53,151 nt of DNA from Dehalococcoidia bacterium (GTDB lineage: Bacteria; Chloroflexota; Dehalococcoidia; DSTF01; WHTK01): contig WHTK01000022.1 in assembly GCA_009377745.1 (NCBI GenBank), positions 1-53,151 on the forward strand, in the 5' to 3' direction. Numbering within the stretch: the stretch's first letter is position 1; the number at the start of each line of letters is the position of its first letter. The notes beneath the pieces were generated by a model. It saw only the letters and a list, made by a program, of their open reading frames with translations. It did not search any database and was not told the origin of the DNA. This document shows positions 34,108 through 42,069 of the stretch, piece by piece. A program made the translations under genes and the position numbers.

Positions 34108-35180
34108 GCCTGTACGACATCGACCAGATCAAGCAGCGCAACCCTATCGAGGAGATCATTGGCCGCTACGGGATCGTTCTGCTGCGGAGCGGTACGCGAC
34201 TGACTGGCCGCTGTCCCTTCCACAAGGATGAGAACCCGAGCCTCGTTGTCTACCCGGAGACCCGCAGTTTCTACTGCTTTGGCTGCGGCGCTTCGGGCGA
34301 TGTGATTGACTTCGTCCGGCGCTTCGATGGGCTCGGCTTTCGAGCCGCACTGGAGCGACTGACCGGTGGCACCTCCCAAGACAGCGTGACCAGGGAAGAA
34401 CGGTTACCCAACCGCGATCAGGCCCCGAAGGAGCCTCGCAGTCTCTCGCTCGACGACCGGATGATCTTGACGGCCGCCAGTGCAGTCTATAGCGACGTGC
34501 TCCTGCGGACGCCGGCTGCCCTGGCCTACTTGGGAGGCAGAGGGATCGGCGAAATGATTATCCGTCGTTGCCACCTCGGGTACAGCGACGGTCATTCTCT
34601 TAGCCAGTACCTGCAGCGCCGCCGGCTGAGCCTGAGGCGGGCACGTGAGATGGGGCTCCTCTGGCGGGATGGCGGCGAGAAGATGGCTGGCCGCATCGTG
34701 GTTCCTGAGATGCGAGGAGACCAGTGCGTCTGGATGGTAGGACGCCCTCTGGACAACGCGCATGACCCCAAGTACCGCGGCTTATCGCTGCCGAAACCCC
34801 TTCTCGGCTATGAGCGCGTGCGTGGCAGACAACGCGTATTTGTTACTGAGGGCACCTTCGACTATTTAACGGGCGTTGGTTGGTCGCTCTCGATCTGCGC
34901 CTTGCAGGGAATCAAAGTCCAGGCGCAGCGCCTGGCGTTCCTCGAGCGCGCCCGGCGCGTCTTTCTGGTCTTCGACAACGACGAACGGGGCCGCGACGCG
35001 GTCGTCTTCTTGACTGGTCTTCTGGGCGACCGCGCCCGAGTGGTCGAGCTGCCCCAAGGAGTGAAAGATTTGAATGAGCTCGGCCAATTGCCCGATGGCC
35101 GGGCGACCTTTTTTGAGTTGGTAAGGCTGTCAGAGTCTCGGCAACCAGAGGAGGTGCGTCATGCGGTTCCGGCACGCTGA
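34104..35180 (+). CDS. DnaG-type primase (CHC2 zinc finger and Toprim)
   Basis: 358 residues from the ATG at 34104, nine bases after AGGAGGT. The CHC2 zinc finger lies at about 36-62 ('GRCPFHKDENPSLVVYPETR', 'SFYCFGCGASGDVIDFVRRF'); an inner core segment is followed by a Toprim domain at about 245-310 ('RVFVTEGTFDYLTGVGWSLS', 'VFLVFDNDERGRDAVVFLTG'). It is shorter than chromosomal DnaG (about 600) and lacks the C-terminal helicase-binding domain. In a conjugative element it would prime the complementary strand after transfer or support autonomous replication. Confidence 0.9.
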   Translation: MSLYDIDQIKQRNPIEEIIGRYGIVLLRSGTRLTGRCPFHKDENPSLVVYPETRSFYCFGCGASGDVIDFVRRFDGLGFRAALERLTGGTSQDSVTREERLPNRDQAPKEPRSLSLDDRMILTAASAVYSDVLLRTPAALAYLGGRGIGEMIIRRCHLGYSDGHSLSQYLQRRRLSLRRAREMGLLWRDGGEKMAGRIVVPEMRGDQCVWMVGRPLDNAHDPKYRGLSLPKPLLGYERVRGRQRVFVTEGTFDYLTGVGWSLSICALQGIKVQAQRLAFLERARRVFLVFDNDERGRDAVVFLTGLLGDRARVVELPQGVKDLNELGQLPDGRATFFELVRLSESRQPEEVRHAVPAR

Positions 35181-37719
35181 ACCTCGGGTAAATCTGGTCG
35201 AGTTGATACCGTCTCACTGGGACGACGAACCTATCCTGCGCTCTCGCGCGATGCTTGGCGGACTCGCCGGTGATGACACCATTTCGCTGGAGTTCGTCGC
35301 CAAGGCGGGCGACCTGCGCTTCTATGTCCGCTCCCTGTCGGGCGACGCTACGGACGCTGCCCTCGACCAACTGCGTGCCTCTTATCCGCAGACGAACGTC
35401 CGATGGCTAGACCTGACCGACCGGCCTTATCTCGACCATTCCCGGTCAGGGCCAGGGGAGATGCATCGCTGCCTCTCCTTGAGGTTGAGCCGAGATCCGG
35501 CTTTCCCGCTGGCAACCGATCCACGGCGGGGTGATCCCTTCAAGGCCGTGCTCGCCGCCGCGTCCGCGGTCCGGCCGGGCGAGCGTCTCGTGTCTCAGCT
35601 TGTCCTATCCCCGGTCGCGGGAGGCTGGTCGGATTGCGTCCGCAATCGGGCAGAGGCCCAGGCGCGGAAGCAGAAGCTCGAAGGGCGCGATGCCTCTTCA
35701 GGCAGCATTCTGCCTGTCTTGGGCCTTCTCGGCCTGGCAGCAGCCGGAACCCAGGGTTACGAATGGTACCAGCAGGGCCAAACCCTGCTATTAGTCGGAA
35801 GTGGCGCCGGGGCATTGGTCGGTCTACCGCTGGCTGCAACGCTCAGAGTGAGGCTCTTCGGATCTGCTGAAAGTCCTGCCCTTGACCTGACCAACGAGAA
35901 GCTGGCTTATCCCGCCTTTGCGGCTGAACTGCGGTTGCTGGCATTCGGACCAGAGGGCTCATCCCGCAAGCGGCTCCTGTCTCTCGTGCAGAGAGTGGCA
36001 AGCGCCTACGCGGCGTTTGAGCATCCGCAGGGCAATTCGTTGCGTCCGAAGGTTCTTCGAGCTACGCCTGAAGCTATTTCGGCTCCCCGAGGTCCTCTAC
36101 ACAGAAATGACATCCTCAATGCGGCCGAGGCAGCGGCACTCTGGCACTTACCAGACACCACCGCCGGCATCGCCGTGCCTGCCGACGCCTCGGCTCATCG
36201 GCTTCTGCCATCCGAGGACGAGGTCGGCCGCGGTTGCCCCGTGGGTATCGCCGCCCACCAGTCGAAGCAGGTGCCCGTGCATATGCCAGCCAGCCTCCTC
36301 TACCGCAACCAACTGATCGTCGCCAAGACGCGGCGGGGTAAGTCGACGCTGCTCATTCATCAAGCGACCTATCTCATGAAGCGCATGGCCGAAGAGCGCG
36401 AAAGGCTCCTACTGGTCGTCGTCGATCCCCACCAGGACCTGGCTGAGGCAGTCCTGAGTCAGGTTCCATCCGGCCTGGAGGACCGCGTCACCTACCTCAA
36501 TCTGGCTGATCGCGAGCGGCCGATCGGCTTGAACCTCTTGGATGTTGGCCTGTTTCCCGACCGCGATCGCACGGCAGAGAACGTGATCACGATGATGCAC
36601 CGACTCTGGCCCGACAACTGGGGCCCGCGCATGGAGCAGGCTTTGCGCTCCTCGCTGATGTGCCTGCACGAATCCAATCACTCACGGACGAGCGAAGACC
36701 AATACACCCTGCTTGACGTTTTGCCCATGCTCAGCAATGAGAGTTTCCGAGGCGAGGTGATGACCAAGGTCACCGACAGCGCTCTCTCGGTCTCGTGGCG
36801 GGACAATTACGTGAATCTGGGACGGGTGCTGCAGCAGCAGATCGCCAATCCCGTAACCACCAAGATCGGTCGCTTCCTGGTCAACGAGTCCACGCGGTTC
36901 GTAATCGGCCAACCACGCTCGTCTTGGGACCCGCGTCCGCTCCTCCGAGACGGCGGTGTGCTGGTGGTCAACTCAGCTGTCGGAGTCCTCGGTGAAGGCG
37001 CAGCGGCCCTTATCGGCGCCACCGTGCTCAACCTTCTTGGTCTCCTCATCGAAGAGCAGGTCTCGCTGCCGCCATCGCAACGCACTAAGGTTGTATCCCT
37101 GGTCGATGAGTCAAGCACTCTCGGCGCCGCCGACTACCCACGCATGCTCAGCGAGCTGGGCAAGTACGGCGCTAGCTTCGTGCTGGTTACCCAGTCTCTC
37201 GCAAAGCTCGACGCGATCGACGAGGCTCTGAGGCCAACGGTTTTCGCGAACATCGACGGACTGACCGTCTTCCAGGTAAGCGCTCAGGACGCGCGTTATC
37301 TCGTTCCTGAGCTTGGCGGCGACCTCGATGTCGCCGATCTCACCTCTCTCGATGACTTTGAGTGCTATGCGCGATGGTGGTCGCAAGGCCACCGTTTACC
37401 GACATTCTCCCTAAGGTTGAGCCGGCCGCCTTCCCCTCGCCCAGACAAGCTGGCCGCGATCGCCGACAGGTCCGCCCAGCAATTCGGCCGTGAGCGTGCA
37501 GAAGTCGCTGAGATCATCAGAACCATCCTCGAGAAGCGAGAGCCACCGCCGAAGCCTGGTCGGGGCGCTACAGCCAGTAAGCCTGGTGAGAAGCCTCTTG
37601 GTCCAGCGACTACCGCAGCCCAACCGGCTAATCAAAATGGCTCAATCGACAGGAAGAAGGCGAAGGTCCAAGGAGCATCGGCGCGGAGCGACCATCGTGA
37701 CGAGAGGGTGCGCACGTGA
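35161..37719 (+). CDS. TraG/HerA-like coupling ATPase
   Basis: 852 residues; ATG eight bases after GAGGAGGT. The N-terminal region has one or two membrane segments ('GSILPVLGLLGLAAAG', 'LLLVGSGAGALVGLPLAATL', about 180-225). The motor domain has Walker A 'IVAKTRRGKSTLLIHQ' (about 380-395), 'LVVVDPHQDLAEAVLSQVPS', Walker B 'VVSLVDESSTLGAADYPRML' and 'ASFVLVTQSLAKLDAIDEAL'. This suits a VirD4-type coupling protein or a HerA-like DNA pump, the component that would bring DNA to the channel. A basic, Pro-rich C-terminal tail follows. The stop overlaps the next start in GTGA. Confidence 0.85.
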   Translation: MRFRHAEPRVNLVELIPSHWDDEPILRSRAMLGGLAGDDTISLEFVAKAGDLRFYVRSLSGDATDAALDQLRASYPQTNVRWLDLTDRPYLDHSRSGPGEMHRCLSLRLSRDPAFPLATDPRRGDPFKAVLAAASAVRPGERLVSQLVLSPVAGGWSDCVRNRAEAQARKQKLEGRDASSGSILPVLGLLGLAAAGTQGYEWYQQGQTLLLVGSGAGALVGLPLAATLRVRLFGSAESPALDLTNEKLAYPAFAAELRLLAFGPEGSSRKRLLSLVQRVASAYAAFEHPQGNSLRPKVLRATPEAISAPRGPLHRNDILNAAEAAALWHLPDTTAGIAVPADASAHRLLPSEDEVGRGCPVGIAAHQSKQVPVHMPASLLYRNQLIVAKTRRGKSTLLIHQATYLMKRMAEERERLLLVVVDPHQDLAEAVLSQVPSGLEDRVTYLNLADRERPIGLNLLDVGLFPDRDRTAENVITMMHRLWPDNWGPRMEQALRSSLMCLHESNHSRTSEDQYTLLDVLPMLSNESFRGEVMTKVTDSALSVSWRDNYVNLGRVLQQQIANPVTTKIGRFLVNESTRFVIGQPRSSWDPRPLLRDGGVLVVNSAVGVLGEGAAALIGATVLNLLGLLIEEQVSLPPSQRTKVVSLVDESSTLGAADYPRMLSELGKYGASFVLVTQSLAKLDAIDEALRPTVFANIDGLTVFQVSAQDARYLVPELGGDLDVADLTSLDDFECYARWWSQGHRLPTFSLRLSRPPSPRPDKLAAIADRSAQQFGRERAEVAEIIRTILEKREPPPKPGRGATASKPGEKPLGPATTAAQPANQNGSIDRKKAKVQGASARSDHRDERVRT

Positions 37720-39509
37720 CAGCAGTGCTTGATGATCGCGCTAGCACCGTCCTGGGATGGCTATCAAGGTTGCCGCTTCTCGGCGCTTACGAACTATCCA
37801 TGATCCTCGATGAGGATGAACGGGCCACAAGTCGCGTGCTGTCGGAGCTACACCGCAACGGCTGGCTCGACGCGGGCGTAGCCTCCTCACCTGAACTCGA
37901 GCCTGATCGCCTTTATGCACTCTCGTCGGCCGGGCGGTCAGAAATCGCCCGAGCCGTTGGGATATCGCCTTCTGTGCTCGGCCAAGAACTGCCTGTGGAC
38001 CCGCAGGAACTCGCCTACCGTTGGGCCAGGGTTGAGACCACCGTCGGGCTGAACCGCTTTGTGGCCGAGTTAGTTGCGGCCGTTCACAGGACTACGAACC
38101 TTCGTGTTGAGGCGCTTCGTTCTCTGCCACGACGGAGAGCCAAGTGGGCATGTTGGCCGGCTGAGGTCGAAGCCTACGGTTGCCTCAGGGCGGATGAGTC
38201 GCTAGCCCCCTTCTTCATCGCCTGGGATAGGGCCGCCGCCCCATTTCATCACCGCCGCAAGCGACTTTCTGCCTGGTATGCATTCAGCAAGGAACAGCAA
38301 GCGTGGGGCCACGAGGTCCCGCCTATCCTTGTGCTTTGTGCGAACGTGAATACGAGCGCCCAGTGGGCGAATGCAGCCCAAGCATCTGCGGAGCGACACG
38401 CTGATCGGCCGCTGCCGGTCCTACTGGCTGAGATCGACGCGGTGTTTTCTGCCGATCCGCTGGATGAGCTCTGGCGCAACTCTGAAACCAACCTTGAGGC
38501 GGCTCTTACTGAGCGACTCAACTGGCGCGGGCAAGTCCCAGATGAGTCTCACCTCAGGGCGCTGGCAAATCTTCCGCAAACAGCCTCCCAGCAAGTGCCG
38601 ATGCGATCAGTGCTGGCTGCAGCCGACACATCGGAGCGTCGAGATCCGATGTCGTACCGGCAGCTTGGAGTGATGGAGAAGCGTTTTATCGACTGGCTCG
38701 CGTTCCACCCGCTGCTCACGGCGGAGGACTTAAGCCTTCTGGTCCATTGCCGCCGGCAGCAAGCACAGGTCGTGCTGAAGCGTCTGAATGAAGCAGATCT
38801 CACTAAAGGCATAGTCAAGCGAAAGTCGGATGACGGCTGCGACGAAACCTACTACTTCCTCGCCCGCGTTGGGCTAGAGATTCTCGCCCTTCGCGATGGC
38901 GTCCCGGTTCGCCGATATGCGCGCTATGCCGCCATCGCTGCCGCGGTAAATGGATGGCATGGTGAAGGGCGACTCCAGACGCTCCTGCGTCAGTTCGATC
39001 ACACCGTAGGTATAAACCAGTTTTGCGTGCGCATGGTTGGGGAGGCAGAGCGCCACGGCGCCACGGCCATTCGGTGGTTGAGCGCCTCGGACAGCGCTGC
39101 CAGGTTCTCGCGTGGCGATGCATACCGTTGGCTCCGACCAGACAGCATCGTGGACTTGTCGTGGCACGGAACGACTCGGAGGTACTTCCTTGAATGGGAT
39201 CGTGGCACCGAGCGAATCCAGCAATTGCGTGAGAAGAGCTTCACTTATGCTGCCTACTTCTCATGGCTCTCCAACAATGGAGTTACTGAGGATTGCCTCC
39301 CCATGCTCCTGGTCGTCACAACTTCCACGAGCCGCGAGGATCTAGTCCGACGGACTCTCAGGTCCACATTCCAGGATGCGGAGCAGAGCCCGGAGCATTG
39401 TCTCACCAGTCTCATATCCCTCGTGGAGCGATATGGGAGTTGCGGTCCGGTCTGGCTTCCATCGTCAGCCAATCGAAGACAACCTTTGTTGATGAGCGAG
39501 GCAAAGTGA
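37716..39509 (+). CDS. Replication-relaxation family protein, tandem duplication
   Basis: 597 residues, GTG start. Two homologous halves (about 1-290 and 310-590) each begin with a winged-helix ('LSRLPLLGAYELSMILDEDE' and 'WLAFHPLLTAEDLSLLVHCR'), then a 'VGLNRFVAELVAAVH'/'VGINQFCVRMVGEAE' helix, then an alpha/beta core ending in 'FFIAWDRAAAPFHHRRKRLS' or 'YFLEWDRGTERIQQLREKSF'. That last block is typical of the Replic_Relax (MobC-like) family. After its TGA, another frame ('DGYSISIEDLGDLQQRIALD', 'SMPSRIGASLGALGRSRQRS') continues to a TAA overlapping the next ATG, so the C-terminus may really be at about 39649. Confidence 0.75.
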   Translation: MTAVLDDRASTVLGWLSRLPLLGAYELSMILDEDERATSRVLSELHRNGWLDAGVASSPELEPDRLYALSSAGRSEIARAVGISPSVLGQELPVDPQELAYRWARVETTVGLNRFVAELVAAVHRTTNLRVEALRSLPRRRAKWACWPAEVEAYGCLRADESLAPFFIAWDRAAAPFHHRRKRLSAWYAFSKEQQAWGHEVPPILVLCANVNTSAQWANAAQASAERHADRPLPVLLAEIDAVFSADPLDELWRNSETNLEAALTERLNWRGQVPDESHLRALANLPQTASQQVPMRSVLAAADTSERRDPMSYRQLGVMEKRFIDWLAFHPLLTAEDLSLLVHCRRQQAQVVLKRLNEADLTKGIVKRKSDDGCDETYYFLARVGLEILALRDGVPVRRYARYAAIAAAVNGWHGEGRLQTLLRQFDHTVGINQFCVRMVGEAERHGATAIRWLSASDSAARFSRGDAYRWLRPDSIVDLSWHGTTRRYFLEWDRGTERIQQLREKSFTYAAYFSWLSNNGVTEDCLPMLLVVTTSTSREDLVRRTLRSTFQDAEQSPEHCLTSLISLVERYGSCGPVWLPSSANRRQPLLMSEAK

Positions 39510-39641
39510 TGGCTACTCGATCTCGATTGAGGATCTTGGGGACTTGCAGCAAAGGATCGCTCTTGATGCTACGTCTCAGCACTCGATGCCAAGCAGGATC
39601 GGCGCGTCTCTCGGCGCCCTAGGCAGGTCCCGGCAAAGATC

Positions 39642-39881
39642 ATGGTTCTAAGGAAGCGTACCCCTGTTCTGTCGTTTGGCATCGAGACCATCTGCCCGCC
39701 GAAGCCCGAGCCAACGAATCCGTTGCATGAGGAGCTTCCCGCCGCTCGTCAGCCGCAGGAGAGATTAGCGAGGATCGGAAGGATCCTCCTGAAGGCCTCA
39801 TATCTTTATGCCGATTCACGTCTTACAACCTCGCGGGAGCCGGAGGACACCCCATTTCCAGCAGACTCTGAAGACCACTAA
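39642..39881 (+). CDS. Small hypothetical protein of the transfer operon
   Basis: 79 residues. The ATG overlaps the TAA that ends the alternative-frame tail of the preceding gene, a coupling pattern seen throughout this operon. The sequence is charged with a helical middle ('AARQPQERLARIGRILLKAS') and no membrane span or known motif. It may be an accessory DNA-processing protein. Confidence 0.4.
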   Translation: MVLRKRTPVLSFGIETICPPKPEPTNPLHEELPAARQPQERLARIGRILLKASYLYADSRLTTSREPEDTPFPADSEDH

Positions 39882-39914
39882 CGCGTACTTCCGGCCCCCG
39901 TGGAGCGAGACCCT

Positions 39915-40208
39915 ATGAACGGCTCCTTCATTTGGGATGCTCGGGGCTTAGCACTCACGATCACTCAAGCGGTTACCAAGGATGCCAGAACCATCCTTCA
40001 CTCGGCACCGTCTACGATACCCTTACGCACACTTGACGCTTCACACTTGGCCACTGCTAGCGTGGCATATGTCAGCGCTCGGCGGCGCGCTTTGGATGTT
40101 GGAGCATTTGTCGCTGATCGAACGCTGATGGGGGCTGTGAGTTCGACCGGGCCTAATCCTGTACGCCCGAAGACTACACCTGATCCATCGGAGGAGACGC
40201 TGCCATGA
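39915..40208 (+). pseudogene. Truncated PIN-domain (VapC-like) protein
   Basis: 97 residues from the ATG at 39915; a GTG at 39900 is in frame. Its second half ('STIPLRTLDASHLATASVAY', 'VGAFVADRTLMGAVSSTG') fits the C-terminal half of PIN-domain toxins, where the family has L-R-x-L-D-A-x-H-L-A and an Asp-Arg-x-Leu. The N-terminal half with the first catalytic Asp is missing. Its stop overlaps the start of the serine recombinase. This could be a toxin remnant or an unrelated small protein. Confidence 0.45.
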
Positions 40209-42069
40209 GGTGCGCAATTTATACAAGGGTCTCGACGGACGAGCAGGCTAAGAGCGAGTACAGCTCACTCGACCGCCAGAGAGAGATCTGCGCCAGCTAC
40301 ATCGACATACAGAAAGAAAAGGATTGGCGGCTCTCGGGAGTCTACGAGGATGGTGGCTATTCAGGTAAAGATCTCCATCGCCCAGGCATCCAGGAGCTAG
40401 TCCAGGACATCAAAGACGGCAAGATTGACGTCATGGTGACCTACAAGATCGACCGTATCTCCCGCTCCTTGAAGGACTTCTACGACTTTTGGGAGGTTCT
40501 GAAGGCGCACAATGTCACGTTCGTCTCCGCCACCCAGCACTTTGACACCTCAGACTCGACCGGCATGCTGATGCTCAACATCCTCCTAAGCTTCGCCCAG
40601 TTTGAGCGCGAGCTCACACGGGAGAGAACCTTGAGCAAGATGGCGGGGAGAGCCCAACGAGGGCTCTGGAACGGGGGTAACATCCCAATCGGCTTTGACT
40701 ATTCGCGGGATGTGCAACAACTGAGGCCCGCCGAAGGTGAAGCCAAGATCGTCAGATTCATCTTCAGCCGCTTGATCGAGACGCATTCGCCAAGCACGGT
40801 GGCGAATGAGGCGAACACGCTCGGCTTCCGCTCCAAACGACGGATTGTAACCCGGCGCACCGGATCCCAAGTCGAGGTGGGCGGAAAGCGATTTGACGAA
40901 GACTCGATAAAGGCAATCGTGCGGAATCCTCTCTACAAGGGTTTTATCCGCTACGACGGGGCGCTCTTCCCGGGGACTCATGAGTCCATCATCGAACCCG
41001 AGACTTGGGACGAGGCCAACAAGGCGATCGGCAATAATCGCGAAGGCACAGAATTGCGATACAAGGATGACCACATCCATCTTCTGAAGGGTTTAGTGAG
41101 GTGCGGGCCATGTGGACTTGCAATGACGCCTTACCCTTCCGGTAAAAAATCGAGCAGCGGCACGCCGTATCTCTACTACACCTGCACCTCCGTGGTGCAG
41201 GACGGAACGCACTCTCCATGCCCCGTACGCGCCCTGCCAGCGCGGGAATTCGAGGGACTCATCAGACAAGTTCTAGCCGAGCTCGGGAACAGTCCGGTGA
41301 TTTTGCAGGCATGTGTCCAGGCTGCCAATCGCGACGCGACGACGTCAGTGGAGTCAATCCGGGAGGTGCGGAGCCGCCATCAGGAGGAAATCGCCCGGCT
41401 GACGACCGGCATCCGACGGATCATCGAGATTATGAAGACACAGGATCTCCTCTCGGAGGACGTGAAGGACGAGTACAGGCAATTGGTCCGAGAGAAGGAG
41501 CGGCTGGTAACTCTTTGCGAAAAGCTTCAACTCGACATCGAGTTACGGCAGAAGCGAGTTCTCGATGTCGAGGTCATTCAGCAGAGCCTGCAGGACTTTG
41601 AGAGACTCGTAAACCTGCTCCCCCTTGAAGACCAGAAGGAACTCTTCCAGCTTCTAATCAGGGAAATCGAGGTGTATCCCTACAATCCATCCACTGATGA
41701 GCCACCGACGGGCACAGGGGCCCTCGCGACAAAGGTCCGATCCAAGTGGTATCGAGTCAACCTCGCCCTACACCAACTGCCTGGTGTTAACCTCGGCGAA
41801 CGTGTACAGGGGCAAAGTTCGGATAAAAAGGAAAGTGGCTCCCCGGGCAGGTGTCCCGGAGCGTCATTCGAGACCTGTCTCACATCAAACTTCCCTCCCT
41901 TGCCCGTTGGGCGCGGTCTAAACGCAAGCCCGTCAGTGCAATCGCAGGTGAGTGGATGCAAGAACTTCAGTTGGGAAAAGCAAAAAACCGCGCCCAGCTG
42001 GCGCGTCAGAACGGCATTTCGCGAGCAAGGGTCACACAGGTACTACGAGTTTCTCCGCAGCCGCCTTGA
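40205..42069 (+). CDS. Large serine recombinase (integrase) with a frameshifted C-terminal HTH tail
   Basis: Start ATG after GGAGGAG. Resolvase catalytic domain ('CAIYTRVSTDEQAKSEYSSL', nucleophile Ser10; 'YKIDRISRSLKDFYDFWEVL'; 'GMLMLNILLSFAQFERELTR'), recombinase domain ('AGRAQRGLWNGGNIPIGFDY', 'AIVRNPLYKGFIRYDG') and zinc ribbon ('LLKGLVRCGPCGLAMTPYPS', 'YYTCTSV', 'HSPCPVRALPAREFE'), then a coiled coil. Reading straight on gives a poor tail to 42157. One extra A in the AAAAA run at about 41825 instead yields 'SHIKLPSLARWARSKRKPVS' and an HTH 'NRAQLARQNGISRARVTQVL', a tail typical of these integrases, ending at 42069. It probably integrates the element. Confidence 0.88.

Larger units (their letters stand above)
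21447..42069. mobile_element. Integrative conjugative element-like region, core
   Basis: Bounded here by the first transfer gene and the serine recombinase; the true attachment sites are not identified. It contains VirB6-, VirB8-, VirB2-, PrgI-, VirB4- and TraG/HerA-type genes, a wall hydrolase, a primase, a replication-relaxation protein and an integrase of the large serine type. The imuB-dnaE2-thyX operon is embedded on the opposite strand. No relaxase was recognised, so transfer competence is unproven. Confidence 0.65.
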
